A DNA stretch of 64,000 bases from SZAS-18 sp038322235 (GCA_038322235.1 JBBQFQ010000002.1:186001-250000), one strand, 5' to 3'; counted from the first letter of the stretch, positions 9,241 to 19,259 are shown. Notes: generated by a model from the letters alone, not told the origin. Numbers and translations are program-made.

Positions 9241-10338
9241 TCAGCTCGCCGCGGCCGCCGCCAGGGCGAGATCGCGCTCGCTGCGGGAATCGAGCAGCGC
9301 CCGCTGCGGTGGCTCGGCCGCGAAGGGTTCGTCGGAATCCAGATGCCGGTCGCAGCACGCCCAGAAATCCGCGTAGTTCGCGACCCGCCGGACCTCCCGC
9401 AGAAACGTTTCCTCGGGGCCAATGCCCTGGCCGATGAAGTTCAGATATTTCTTCATCCGCGCAACGTGTCCCGCCTCGGTCCCCCCGGGCTGATGCACCG
9501 CGTGGAAGAGATCTTCCAAATAGACCCGGACGTCGCGAAGCGTGGGACGGAAGACCGGCGTCCCCTCGGCATCCTCGCCGATCTGACGGAAGATCCACGG
9601 ATTCCGGATCGCGCCGCGGCCGATCATGAGACCAGCCGCATTCGTGATGGAGCTCGTCTCGCGGGCAAGCCGCACCGACAGCACGTTTCCGTTCGCAAAC
9701 ACCGGACAGGGCATTTTCGCGACCGCCGACTTGATCCGATCCAGATGCACGGCGGTGCGGTACATCTCGCGCACGGTCCGGCCGTGGACCGTGAGCGCAT
9801 CGATCTCGTGGCCGACAAAGACGTCGAGCAGCCGGTCGAACTCCGCCGGAGAATCGAAGCCCACCCGCGTTTTGACGGTGAAGGCGCAACCGATCTCGGA
9901 ACGCAACGCGCCCAGAATGCCGTCGATCTGCGCCGGGTTCCGGAGCAGCCCGCCGCCCGCGTTCTTGCTGCACACGATCGGCGCGGGACACCCGAGATTC
10001 AGGTCGATGCCGGCGACCGCCCGCTTCTGCAGCGCGTGCGCGGTCCGGACGAGCGACGGAATGTCGACCCCGATCATCTGCGCGACGACCGGTCGTCCCG
10101 TCGGATTTTCGTCAATGGATCGGAGAATGTGCCGCTCCGGCCGGGAGTCGCGATGCACGCGAAAATACTCCGTGTAGTAAATGTCGGGGTCGCCGCGGCG
10201 ATGGATCACGCCCATGAACGCCAGATCCGTCACATCCTGCATCGGAGCGAGGACGAGCACGGGACGATGGCTTGGAAAGTGGGGCTGGAGTCGCGACACA
10301 GAAAGGCGGGACGGTAGGTCGCGGCCGTCGTTTGTCAC
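9241..10338 (-). CDS. tRNA-dihydrouridine synthase (Dus family)
   Basis: FMN enzyme reducing uridine in tRNA to dihydrouridine, 365 aa. Domain signatures: VLVLAPMQDVTDLAF at the barrel start, VVAQMIGVD, IDLNLGCPAPIV carrying the conserved cysteine, KNAGGGLL, FTVKTRVGFDS, ALTVHGRTVREMY, VFANGNVLS and GLMIGRGAIRNPWIF (phosphate-binding end). The start is a GTG at 10338 that overlaps the upstream stop codon as GTGA, indicating translational coupling to the heavy-metal-motif gene. Which uridine is modified (DusA, B or C type) cannot be decided here. Confidence 0.92.
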   Translation of the reverse strand: MTNDGRDLPSRLSVSRLQPHFPSHRPVLVLAPMQDVTDLAFMGVIHRRGDPDIYYTEYFRVHRDSRPERHILRSIDENPTGRPVVAQMIGVDIPSLVRTAHALQKRAVAGIDLNLGCPAPIVCSKNAGGGLLRNPAQIDGILGALRSEIGCAFTVKTRVGFDSPAEFDRLLDVFVGHEIDALTVHGRTVREMYRTAVHLDRIKSAVAKMPCPVFANGNVLSVRLARETSSITNAAGLMIGRGAIRNPWIFRQIGEDAEGTPVFRPTLRDVRVYLEDLFHAVHQPGGTEAGHVARMKKYLNFIGQGIGPEETFLREVRRVANYADFWACCDRHLDSDEPFAAEPPQRALLDSRSERDLALAAAAAS

Positions 10339-11597
10339 TCCGGCTCCACCCGCACATCGAACGGGGCGAAGAGCGCTTTGCCGCCCACGAGCACCTGGCA
10401 GTAGAGCCGGAGATTCCCCGCGCGCGGCGGGAATAGGCGGAAGGTCATGGTCGGTCCGCCCCGCACGTCCGGCCGGAGGATTTCCCCGCCCTCCGGGTGA
10501 ATGTGCACCACCGTCCGGTAGTCGTCGTAAAAACCGACCACGTGCGCAAACGCGTTCATAAAGGGCGCGAGATCCCGCACCGGCCGCTCGCGCGCGTCCG
10601 TCACGGTGATCGTCAGATTCCGCGTCGCCCCCGCGCGCAGCGGCGCATTCCCGCCATCGAGCACGGCGTGGAACTTCAGGCCCCCGGCCTGCGCCAGGAA
10701 GCCCGGGTGAAATTCCGCCTGCGCGCCCGGCGCCTCCCGACCCGGCAGATCGGTGAAGGCATATTCCTGCACGCCCGTGGTCAGCGGCACGAGGTCGGCG
10801 AAGATGCGGTATCCGCCAGCCCGCTGCGGCGTGAACGCGAAGGAATACTCCCCGGGCTGACCCGTCGCGACGGGATGCTCGTGGTGATAATCCGCGAGGG
10901 CCGGATCGACGATCAAGAGATGAATCGGCTGGGTGTGCATCACGGCCAGATCGGCGGGTTCGACCGGGGACCCGTCGCCCCGCCGCAGCGTGACGGTCAC
11001 GGCGGCCGGCCGGCCGCGTTGGAGCGGTTGGTCGGTTCGGGCCGTCAGCCGGATGGTAGGTTCGCCGGGTTTGAGATAGATAAAGCTATACGGGATCCGC
11101 CGCGCGCTCAGATCCATGCCGCACTTGTCACAGAGCGCCTTCGGATCGCTCGAAAGACACTCCGGGTGCATCGGGCACAGGTAGATCGCGGCTTTCACGT
11201 CCGCCGGATCGAACTGACCCGCCAACTCCCCGAGCGTGCCCCGCAGCGCAGCGAGGGCCTCGCGGGCCGAGACGGCATCCCCCGCGATCCCAGCTTGGGC
11301 CAGCACGGTCACGCCGACGCCGGCGCGGACGGCCAGTGCTTTGAGCGTCGCGCTAACCTCACCCACGGCCGGGCGGGCGAGACTTCGTAGCGCGGGGCTC
11401 GCGAGCGCGATCTGATTTGGGATCTCCGTGAGCCGGTTCTCAGCGATGAGTCGCTCGGTGTTTGCGGTCACCAAGCCGATCACATTCCACCCCTCCGCAA
11501 CGCTTTCCGGATGGAGCACCCGCGCGGGGACGGCCACGTCCGCTCGCACGAATGCGATGAACGCGAGGAACCCGGCGAGGACGAGCAGTCGGAACAT
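10335..11597 (-). CDS. exported protein with heavy-metal-binding motif and two His-rich beta modules
   Basis: Exported protein of 420 aa with signal peptide MFRLLVLAGFLAFIAFVRA. An alpha-helical region (about 30-135) precedes a heavy-metal-binding domain of the type found in CusB-like efflux proteins: CPMHPE at 141-146 and CDKCGM at 156-161. Two related beta modules follow, each with a His cluster: HTQPIHLLIVD plus DYHHEHP in the first and DYRTVVHIHPEGG in the second; both end in a domain-closing PQRAGGYRIF or PPRAGNLRLY segment. Copper or another soft metal is the likely ligand (inference). The stop overlaps the start of the Dus gene (GTGA), an unexpected pairing. Divergent from the DUF1800 gene across 245 bp in which I see no clear element. 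Confidence 0.78.
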   Translation of the reverse strand: MFRLLVLAGFLAFIAFVRADVAVPARVLHPESVAEGWNVIGLVTANTERLIAENRLTEIPNQIALASPALRSLARPAVGEVSATLKALAVRAGVGVTVLAQAGIAGDAVSAREALAALRGTLGELAGQFDPADVKAAIYLCPMHPECLSSDPKALCDKCGMDLSARRIPYSFIYLKPGEPTIRLTARTDQPLQRGRPAAVTVTLRRGDGSPVEPADLAVMHTQPIHLLIVDPALADYHHEHPVATGQPGEYSFAFTPQRAGGYRIFADLVPLTTGVQEYAFTDLPGREAPGAQAEFHPGFLAQAGGLKFHAVLDGGNAPLRAGATRNLTITVTDARERPVRDLAPFMNAFAHVVGFYDDYRTVVHIHPEGGEILRPDVRGGPTMTFRLFPPRAGNLRLYCQVLVGGKALFAPFDVRVEPE

Positions 11598-11842
11598 GGA
11601 GGAAAGACGACGGGAGATTCAGGGAGAGAAACCGGAAATCCGCCAGCCCTCCCCTTCGACGGGAAAGCGCAACCGCCACGCGGCCCGGCCGGGCGTGATT
11701 CGTAAAAGTTACCGCACGCGGCAAACCGGAGCACGGATCGTGCTCGCACCGAGGAAACCTTGCGGTCCCGCGCAAAGGATGTCCCTGCGGGGGGAGGTCT
11801 GGCGCGGCGGAGACGCGAGGATCTCCACCCCCGTTTTCAGCC

Positions 11843-14800
11843 ATGCGCCTTGCGTCCTTCCCTTCCCTCCGGTCGACCGGCCGATTCCTTCGCGTCGGGC
11901 TCGCGACCCTGCTTCTCTCCGGCAGCGTCTCGGGCCAGATCGATCAGACGATCAATCGGACCGTCTGGAAGATGCTCTATGGGGTCACGGATGCCCAGCT
12001 GGCCGACCCGCTCTGGCTGGCGGCCGATGACGACGGCGACGGCGTGACGAACGGCGATGAACTCGTCGCGGGCACGAATCCGTTCAAGGCCGACTCCAAC
12101 ATTGCCTTCACTACGCTCACACGATCCGCGGGCAACACTCAGCTCGCCTTTCCCACGCAGCGCGGGAAACAATACGTCGCCGAGTCCCGTGCCACGCTCG
12201 GCACCGGGACGTGGGCGGCGATCGTCCCCGCGGCGAGCGTCACCGGCGATGGCACGCCGAAGACGCTCACGGTCGCGAGCGCGACGGCCGACACCTTCTA
12301 TCGCGTCCGAATCCAGGATCTGGACACCGATGGCGATGGCGTGAGCGACTGGGCGGAAGGCGTACTCGGCTTCGATCCGACGAATTCTCACACCCGCGGC
12401 GCCACGACCGACGACAAGACCGCGATTCAAAACGCCCTCGCGGGGCAGAACATCGTGACCGTTTCCGCCCTCAAGGCGACCGCCACGCAGCCGCCGGATT
12501 CCGTCACGGCGGCGACCGATACCGGCACGATTACGATCACGCGCAGCGGCACGTTGCATTTCAGCACCATCACCGTTCCTCTGACGAAGACCGGCACCGC
12601 GGGCGCGGGCCTCGACTACGCCGGTCTGCCGGCGTCAGTCACGTTCGCTCCGGGCGTGAATGCGATCACGCTCACCGTCCTGCCGCTCGCAAATGCGAAC
12701 CTGAAATCCACCGCCACCGTGACGGTCAGAGCGATGGCCGGCGGCGGCTACACTCTCGGCGCCGCCAGCGGCAGCGTCGTGATTTATCCGGCCGCCAACG
12801 CGAATGGCACCGGCCTCACCGGCGCCTACTACAATTCCAGCGCGGCCCTGATCAATGCCGGTTACAACGCGACGAGTCTCTTTAGTCCGACAGCGCTGAA
12901 GCTCACGCGGGTGGATCCCACCGTCGACTACACTTGGACGGGCACGTCGCCGAGCCCGGGCGTGGTGAACACGACGAATTTCACCGTCCGCTGGACCGGC
13001 CAGGTACTCCCGCAATACTCGGAGACGTATTACTTCGTCGCGCGAACCGACGACGGCGTGAAGCTCTGGGTCAACGGCCAGCTCGTGGTCGACTCCTGGG
13101 GTTTCCAGGGCGCGGCGGATCGGACCGGGGCCATCGATCTCCAAGGCGGCGTCCTTTACGACATCAAAATGGAGTATTTCCAGTCGACCGGGAACTCCGA
13201 CGCCCATCTCTCGTGGTACAGCGCAAGCCAGACGAAGCAGATCATTCCCGCCGCCCGACTCTTTCCCGCCGCGGTCTCGCAGATTCCGCCGACCATCGTC
13301 AGCAATCTCTCCACGACGGGGTATGTCGGCCAGCCGTTCTTTTTCGAAGTCGTCGCCAGCAACGAGACGGCCAGCACGACCTTCGGCCTCGATCCGAACG
13401 GCGGACCGCTGCCGCCCGGCCTGACGTTGAATGCGGCCACCGGCGTGATCAGCGGCACGCCCACGACCGCCGGTCAGTTTCAGGTCGCCCTCACGGTGAG
13501 CAACGCCTTCGGCGTCGGCGGATCGGTTCTCACGATTCAGATCCTGAATCCTGGCAACGGCGTCACGCGCGATCTCTGGACGACGGGCGTCACCGGGTCA
13601 AACATTTCGGACATCCCGCTGACCGCGATGCCCGTGACGGACACGATCACGACGCTCGAGGACACGAGCGCCCACCCGGATAACTCTGCCGTACGCCTCC
13701 GCGGCTATTTCACCGTGCCCACGACGGGGAACTACTACTTCTGGCTCGCGGCAAACAACGTCGCCGAGCTCTGGATCTCAAATGACAGCGAGCCCGTGAA
13801 CAAGGTTCGGCGCGCCTCAGTCAAGGCGCCCGGAACGGCTCCGCGCGTCTGGAACGACGGCGCCCAGACGAACCAGCGTTCCGCGTGGCTCGTCCTCGTT
13901 CAGGGCCAGCGCTACTACTACGAAGTGCTGCATAATTGCGGCGTCGGGAGCGCCAGCGACCACGTCTCGGTCGGCTGGTTCCTCGATCCCACCGGCACCT
14001 CTCCTGACACCATCGCGAACAGCTCCGGGCTCATCCCGGGCTTCGTCCTCAACGCGTACGACTACCCGCCCGCGCTGACCGCCACGGGCACGCTCTACGC
14101 GACGAACATGGCCCCCCAGGGCGCCGCGCTCAGCACCGGGGTGGGCTCCGCCAATCTCCGGCTCAACGCGGCGCGCACCCAGGCGATCCTCCACTTCAAC
14201 TACAACGGCCTGACTTCCCCGCGGACGGCCTATCACATGCACTCCGATCCGTTCGGGGCGAACCCGAGCCAGATCGTCTTCGACATCGACGATGCCGACA
14301 CGTTCCATCCGGAACTGCGCACCGCGGACGGCGGCTACATCTGGAATCTCGGACCGTCCGGCACGCTCACCGCGGCGGATATTGTGAACGTGATTCTGCA
14401 GGGCAAGGCGTACATCAACATCCACTCCGTCACCTACCCGGCGGGTGAGATCCGCGGCAATTTCGGGCTCGTCGAGGGATCCCAATCCGCGCCCGTGCCG
14501 GTGGCCGATCCCGGCTACGCCGATGACCACGGCACGAGCGCCGGGGCGGCGCGTTTCCTGAATCAGGCCACCTTCGGCGCCACCACGGCGGATATCGCCA
14601 GCGTGAACGCCAGCGGTTACGCCAGCTGGATCAGCTCCCAGATCGCCCTGCCGCCGTCGTATCTCGTCACGGAGCTCCTCTCGCGGCGGAATGCCGACCC
14701 AAATAACCCCTACGTCTTCGGCGCGCTCCAGGCCGGCTGGTGGGAGAAGGCGGTCACCGCGCCCGACCAGCTCCGGCAACGCGTCGCCTTCGCGCTCAGT

Positions 14801-16918
14801 CAGATCATGGTCACGTCCGATATCGGCGCCGTGAGCGGGAACTCGCAGATGCTCTTCCTCGCCGATTACTACGATGTCCTGCTCGACAACTCGTTCGGCA
14901 ACTTCCGCGATTTGCTGAAGGCGGTGACGCTCACGCCCGCGATGGGCATCTACCTCGACATGCGCGCGAACGACAAGGGCGACGTTTCCCTCGGGCGGCA
15001 TCCGAACGAAAACTACGCGCGGGAAATCATGCAGCTCTTCTCGGTCGGACTGAACCGGCTCTGGCCCGATGGCACCGCGGTGCTCGACTCCAACGGCAAT
15101 CTCGTTCCCACCTACAATCAGGCCGTCATTCAGGGCATGGCCCGCGTCTTCACCGGCTGGAACTACGGCCAGGCGCTCGTCGGCACCCGCCTCCCCAGCA
15201 ACTTCAATCCGCCCACGAATTACACCGATCCCATGGTGCTCGTCCCGACGCACCACGAACTCGGCCAGAAGCTCATCCTCGACAATGTCATGCGTCCGGC
15301 GGCGGACGGCTTCAGTGTCTACAGCCCCGTGCCGGTCGATTCCCAGGCGGACCCGAACAATCCGGCGTTCGATACGTATGGTCTCGCCGATCTCGACGCC
15401 GCGATCGACAGCCTCTTCAACCATCCGAACGTGGGTACGTTCTTCTGCCGCCAGCTCATTCAGCGCCTCGTCACGAGCCAGCCGAGTCCGGCGTATCTGC
15501 ATCGCGTCGTGCTGAAGTTCAATGACGACGGCAGCGCGCAGCACATGCGCGGAAATCTAGCCGCCGTGGTGAGGGCCATCCTGCTCGACGGCGAAGCGCG
15601 CAACAGCGCTCAGGCGCTCGCTTCCACCTCCTTCGGAAAGCAGCGCGAGCCGATCATGCGCATCACCGGCCCCGCCCGCGCCTTCCCGTCCGTCACGAAT
15701 CTCACCGGCACCTACTCCCAGGCCGGGACAAATGTGATCACGGTGACGACGAGCTCACCCCACCTGCTCTCCAGCGGCTACAGCGTCTTCCTCGATTTCA
15801 GCGCGAACAACACCGCGATCGATCCCGGCACCAACGGCTACACCGTGCTGACGACGCCCGCCCCCACGGCCACGACCTTCGCCATCAACCCGGGCGGCGC
15901 CGTGAACACGACCTACACCCAGCCCGCGAATTCGGACACGGTCACCATCAACACCGCCGGCCCGGGTCTGAACGTGCTCGTGTACCTCTTCTTCCCCGCG
16001 GGCGGACCGCCCTCGGGGGTCTACTCGGTGGCGACCACGCCCGACACCTCCCACTTCACGATCACCACGACCGAGAGCCCCGCCCCGACGACGGCGCGCA
16101 GCGGCTCGGCGATGTATCCGCAGCTCAGCGTCGGCGCGGTCGTGACAAACCTTACGGGGCCGGTTCTCTCGCGCATTACCGTCACGACCCAGACGCCGCA
16201 CTTTCTCGTGGCAAGCAATCACATCTGGATGCGCGGCGCGGTGAGCGGGTCCAACACGCTCCCGGACGGCGACTACACGATCACCAGCGTCACGGACGCC
16301 ACGCACTTCGCCATCGACATCAATGGCGGCGGCCTTGCCGCCGGCAACTACAGCGTCACCGCGCTCCAGCCGCTCTCCGCCCCGCCCGTCACGAGGAGCG
16401 GATCGGTGAAGTTCACGGCGAACAAGTTCGACCTGAATTACACGAATTCGGATCTCGCCCAGTCGCCGCTCGATTCGCCCACGGTCTTCAACTTCTACTA
16501 CCCGGACTACAAGTATCCGGGCTCACTCGCGGCCAGCAACGTCACGACGCCGGAGTTCCAGCTCACGACCGATTCGAACATTCTCCTCCTGAGCAACGCG
16601 GTCGCCGGAACGGTGCTCGGCTCGAGCAATCTCGACGGCCTCGGAACCTACCGCGGTGGCGCGATCACGATCGACATGAGCCCCTACATGACGACGCCCT
16701 ACAGCGTGGCCAACACCGCCGGCATCAGCAGCCTGGTCGATACCCTCGGCGATGTCCTGACGGGCGGCGGCCTCACCGCCTCCACGAAGAGCGCGATCGT
16801 GGGCTTCGTCGACAACAACACGAACTTCCCCACCGCCTCCGCGACGAACACCCGCGATCGCGTGCGCGCCATCATTCACCTCATCCTCATTTCGCCGGAA
16901 TACGCCGTTCAGCGCTGA
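11843..16918 (+). CDS. giant secreted DUF1800 protein with Calx-beta, PA14, Ig-like and CHRD domains
   Basis: Exported multidomain protein of 1691 aa. Order: signal peptide (ending GSVSGQ); two Asp-rich thrombospondin-3-like stretches (DDDGDGVTNGDE near 62 and DTDGDGVSDWAEG near 165); Calx-beta-like segment about 220-320; PA14 about 319-476 (TDDGVKLWVNGQLVVDSW); Ig-like He_PIG module 482-572 (LPPGLTLNAATGVISGTP); a second PA14-like module 572-735; CHRD about 742-880 (YHMHSDPFG, INIHSVTYPAGEIRGNF); then DUF1800 from about 896 to the end (FLNQATFGAT, HPNENYAREIMQLFSVGL, FTGWNYG, HHELGQKLIL). About 240 residues (1286-1529) with three similar beta units interrupt DUF1800. The paired DUF1501 gene starts 25 bp downstream, the usual partner. 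Biochemical role is unknown. Confidence 0.92.
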   Translation: MRLASFPSLRSTGRFLRVGLATLLLSGSVSGQIDQTINRTVWKMLYGVTDAQLADPLWLAADDDGDGVTNGDELVAGTNPFKADSNIAFTTLTRSAGNTQLAFPTQRGKQYVAESRATLGTGTWAAIVPAASVTGDGTPKTLTVASATADTFYRVRIQDLDTDGDGVSDWAEGVLGFDPTNSHTRGATTDDKTAIQNALAGQNIVTVSALKATATQPPDSVTAATDTGTITITRSGTLHFSTITVPLTKTGTAGAGLDYAGLPASVTFAPGVNAITLTVLPLANANLKSTATVTVRAMAGGGYTLGAASGSVVIYPAANANGTGLTGAYYNSSAALINAGYNATSLFSPTALKLTRVDPTVDYTWTGTSPSPGVVNTTNFTVRWTGQVLPQYSETYYFVARTDDGVKLWVNGQLVVDSWGFQGAADRTGAIDLQGGVLYDIKMEYFQSTGNSDAHLSWYSASQTKQIIPAARLFPAAVSQIPPTIVSNLSTTGYVGQPFFFEVVASNETASTTFGLDPNGGPLPPGLTLNAATGVISGTPTTAGQFQVALTVSNAFGVGGSVLTIQILNPGNGVTRDLWTTGVTGSNISDIPLTAMPVTDTITTLEDTSAHPDNSAVRLRGYFTVPTTGNYYFWLAANNVAELWISNDSEPVNKVRRASVKAPGTAPRVWNDGAQTNQRSAWLVLVQGQRYYYEVLHNCGVGSASDHVSVGWFLDPTGTSPDTIANSSGLIPGFVLNAYDYPPALTATGTLYATNMAPQGAALSTGVGSANLRLNAARTQAILHFNYNGLTSPRTAYHMHSDPFGANPSQIVFDIDDADTFHPELRTADGGYIWNLGPSGTLTAADIVNVILQGKAYINIHSVTYPAGEIRGNFGLVEGSQSAPVPVADPGYADDHGTSAGAARFLNQATFGATTADIASVNASGYASWISSQIALPPSYLVTELLSRRNADPNNPYVFGALQAGWWEKAVTAPDQLRQRVAFALSQIMVTSDIGAVSGNSQMLFLADYYDVLLDNSFGNFRDLLKAVTLTPAMGIYLDMRANDKGDVSLGRHPNENYAREIMQLFSVGLNRLWPDGTAVLDSNGNLVPTYNQAVIQGMARVFTGWNYGQALVGTRLPSNFNPPTNYTDPMVLVPTHHELGQKLILDNVMRPAADGFSVYSPVPVDSQADPNNPAFDTYGLADLDAAIDSLFNHPNVGTFFCRQLIQRLVTSQPSPAYLHRVVLKFNDDGSAQHMRGNLAAVVRAILLDGEARNSAQALASTSFGKQREPIMRITGPARAFPSVTNLTGTYSQAGTNVITVTTSSPHLLSSGYSVFLDFSANNTAIDPGTNGYTVLTTPAPTATTFAINPGGAVNTTYTQPANSDTVTINTAGPGLNVLVYLFFPAGGPPSGVYSVATTPDTSHFTITTTESPAPTTARSGSAMYPQLSVGAVVTNLTGPVLSRITVTTQTPHFLVASNHIWMRGAVSGSNTLPDGDYTITSVTDATHFAIDINGGGLAAGNYSVTALQPLSAPPVTRSGSVKFTANKFDLNYTNSDLAQSPLDSPTVFNFYYPDYKYPGSLAASNVTTPEFQLTTDSNILLLSNAVAGTVLGSSNLDGLGTYRGGAITIDMSPYMTTPYSVANTAGISSLVDTLGDVLTGGGLTASTKSAIVGFVDNNTNFPTASATNTRDRVRAIIHLILISPEYAVQR

Positions 16919-16943
16919 CCATCCGCCCGCCCTTTCCCTCGTC

Positions 16944-18476
16944 ATGGACTACGATCGTTCTCCCAGCATCTCCCGGCGGCGCTTCATCCGACAGGCGCTC
17001 TGCGCGGCCGTCGGCACCAGCGCGCTCTCGAACACGATTCGCGACCTGCGCCTCATCAACACGGCGGTGGCCCAGACGGGCATCTCCGACTACAAGGCGA
17101 TCGTCTGCCTCTTCCTCAATGGCGGCAACGATTCCAACAACCTCATCATTCCGACCATCACGTCGGAGTACACTGACTACGCGACGATCCGCACCCCGGC
17201 CCTCGCGATCCCGCAGGCGAACGTGCTGGGGCTGAACCCGCTCAACAGCGACGGCCACAGCTACGGCTTCCATCCGGCGTGCCCGGAGCTGCAAGCGCTC
17301 TTCAACTCCGGGCGCCTCGCGCCGATCTTCAACGTGGGCACGCTCGTGTACCCGCTCACGAAGGCGCAGTACAACGCGGGCTCCGTGGCGCGGCCCCCGC
17401 AGCTCTTCTCCCACAGCGATCAGCAGACGCAGTGGCAGACGTCCATCCCGGATCAACCGGCCAACACGGGTTGGGGCGGGCGCTGCGCGGATCTGATGGA
17501 CACGCTGAACCCGCGCAACAACAACACGGCGGTCCTCTCGCTCGCGGTCTCCCTCGCGGGAGCCAATACCTTCGAAGTCGGCGGCGTGGTGCAGCAGTAC
17601 TCGGTGTCGACCGGCGGCGTGGTCTCGTTGACGAACAATTACAGCCCCACGTCCGCGCAGTCGGCGCGGCAGACCACTCTCAACAACATCATCGGAATCG
17701 ACCGGATCCAGTCGAACATGCTGCTGCAGAATTATGCGCTCGCGCTCGACCACGCGAACGCGACGGGCTCCTCGCTCTCGACCGCCCTCGCTGGTTCTCC
17801 GCTCAACACGTATTTCAATTCATTCCCCGCGAACGTCGTGGTGCCCAACGGCGGAGGGACGATCACGAATTCCTCACTGCTCGCCCAGCTCAAAATGGTC
17901 GCGAAGATCATCGACGCAGGTTACCGCAGCGCCGCCCAGGGCGGACTCGGGATGAAGCGCCAGATCTTCTTCTGCCAGGTCGGCGGCTACGACACCCACA
18001 ACGGCCAGACGAACAACGCCGGCTCCACGACGGTGAATCCGGCCCGCGTCATCATCGGATCGCAGGCCAGTCTGCTCGCCGAGCTCAGTCAGGGCATCAA
18101 TGCCTTCCAAAACGCCATGCGCCAGATCGGCACCCAGTATGCCGACCCGAGCTTCGAGCAGCGCGTGACCTCCTTCACCGCCAGCGATTTCGGCCGCACG
18201 TTCCCGTCGAACGGCCTCGGCAGCGACCACGGCTGGGGCAGCCATCACCTCGTCATCGGCGGCGGGGTTCGGGGCCAGCGAACGTACGGCAAGTGGCCGA
18301 CTCTGGCCGTCGGCGGACCGGATGACACCAGCACCGGCCGCTGGATTCCCACCACCGCCGTTGATCAATTCGCCGCGACCATCGCGAAGTGGTTCGGCGT
18401 CGACGCCTCCAACATGGCGACGGTCTTCCCCAACCTGAAGCGCTTCAACCTCCCGGACCTCGGCTTCATGGGCTGA
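16944..18476 (+). CDS. DUF1501 protein with Tat-type signal
   Basis: Exported protein of 510 aa, partner of the DUF1800 protein. The N-terminus has a twin-arginine-like motif (SRRRFIRQ) followed by a hydrophobic stretch, so export in folded form is likely. Family landmarks of the alkaline-phosphatase-like DUF1501 fold are visible: CLFLNGGNDSNN near 53, HPACPELQALFNSGRLAPIFNVG, LFSHSDQQTQWQ, FFCQVGGYDTH near 345, TSFTASDFGRTF and GSDHGWGSHH near 420. Metal ligands (Asp and His of these motifs) are kept. Cotranscription with the flanking genes is likely from gaps of 25 and 48 bp. Substrate unknown. Confidence 0.93.
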   Translation: MDYDRSPSISRRRFIRQALCAAVGTSALSNTIRDLRLINTAVAQTGISDYKAIVCLFLNGGNDSNNLIIPTITSEYTDYATIRTPALAIPQANVLGLNPLNSDGHSYGFHPACPELQALFNSGRLAPIFNVGTLVYPLTKAQYNAGSVARPPQLFSHSDQQTQWQTSIPDQPANTGWGGRCADLMDTLNPRNNNTAVLSLAVSLAGANTFEVGGVVQQYSVSTGGVVSLTNNYSPTSAQSARQTTLNNIIGIDRIQSNMLLQNYALALDHANATGSSLSTALAGSPLNTYFNSFPANVVVPNGGGTITNSSLLAQLKMVAKIIDAGYRSAAQGGLGMKRQIFFCQVGGYDTHNGQTNNAGSTTVNPARVIIGSQASLLAELSQGINAFQNAMRQIGTQYADPSFEQRVTSFTASDFGRTFPSNGLGSDHGWGSHHLVIGGGVRGQRTYGKWPTLAVGGPDDTSTGRWIPTTAVDQFAATIAKWFGVDASNMATVFPNLKRFNLPDLGFMG

Positions 18477-18524
18477 GCGCGCGAGGCTGGGCGTCCGCCA
18501 CCTTCCGTCGCCGAACTGTTTTCG

Positions 18525-19142
18525 ATGCGTCGTCTCGGCATCTACTTCGTGCTCCTCGCCGCCGCCATCGGCCTGTGGTGGCTGCTGCGGGAGCCGCCGG
18601 CAGCCGACACCCGCCGCGCGATTGTTCCCCGGGAACGCCCGGCACCGACCGCCGCGCCCGCCGCCAACGCGCCCTCGCTCCCGCCGACCTCCTCGCCGCC
18701 AGGCGCGGGCGCCGCTCCGTCCCGCCCGGCCACGCCTGCGGCCGTTCCCATCGCGGCGAGCGCGCCGGTTGGCGTGGTGGTCGCGGCCGCTCCAGAGGCG
18801 ATGCCCGCCTCCACCCGACCGCGCATCGAAGCACCGCCGGTCGCCTTTGAGGAAGTGCGCGCGGATCTCGCTCGCGTGCGAAACTCCCTCCGCGATTTCC
18901 GCACCATCTACGGCGAGAATCCGGTCGGGACGAACGCCGAAATCATGCGCGCCCTGAACGGCGAAAATTCCCGCCAGGCCCGACTCGCGCCGGAAGGAAT
19001 GAGTCTGAACGGAAATGGCGAACTCGTGGATCAGTGGGGCACGCCCATTTTCTTCCACCAGCTTTCGAAGGATCAGATGGAAATCATCTCCGCCGGCCCC
19101 GATCGCATCATGGGCACGAACGACGACATTCTTGTCAGGTAG
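18525..19142 (+). CDS. membrane-anchored protein with pseudopilin (GspG-like) C-terminal domain
   Basis: 205 aa: a single N-terminal membrane helix (GIYFVLLAAAIGLWWLL), a Pro/Ala-rich linker (about 25-105), and a C-terminal domain with a type II secretion pseudopilin signature: LVDQWGTPIFF, then ISAGPDRIMGTNDDI, the calcium-loop end seen in GspG-like proteins. The N-terminus lacks the GFTLIE prepilin cleavage motif, so it is probably not assembled as a pilin. Third gene of the DUF1800-DUF1501 operon. A role in secretion or surface assembly of those two proteins is a guess. Confidence 0.75.
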   Translation: MRRLGIYFVLLAAAIGLWWLLREPPAADTRRAIVPRERPAPTAAPAANAPSLPPTSSPPGAGAAPSRPATPAAVPIAASAPVGVVVAAAPEAMPASTRPRIEAPPVAFEEVRADLARVRNSLRDFRTIYGENPVGTNAEIMRALNGENSRQARLAPEGMSLNGNGELVDQWGTPIFFHQLSKDQMEIISAGPDRIMGTNDDILVR

Positions 19143-19214
19143 GAGGAGCCCGACCACCGTGCCGCCGGCGCCGCAACCCCGAAGCGACCGCCCCTTGTTG
19201 CCGCGGCGAACGAC

Positions 19215-19259
19215 GCAACCCAATGGGTTGCCAGCGGGTAGCCCAGGGAGCGAAAGCTC
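19215..19259. repeat. REP-like palindromic element, copy 1
   Basis: Stem GCAACCCAATGGGTTGC (19215-19231), then a TAGCCC linker, then the small hairpin GAGCGAAAGCTC (19248-19259). Same stem-TAGCC-stem layout as the other copies. Similar dispersed units occur in many Verrucomicrobiota and Planctomycetes genomes, from general recollection rather than a search. Confidence 0.5.

Noticed and set aside
13817..15544. 575-aa minus-strand frame opposite the DUF1800 gene
   Set aside because: Arg/Glu-rich shadow of the well-supported plus-strand gene, with no domain.
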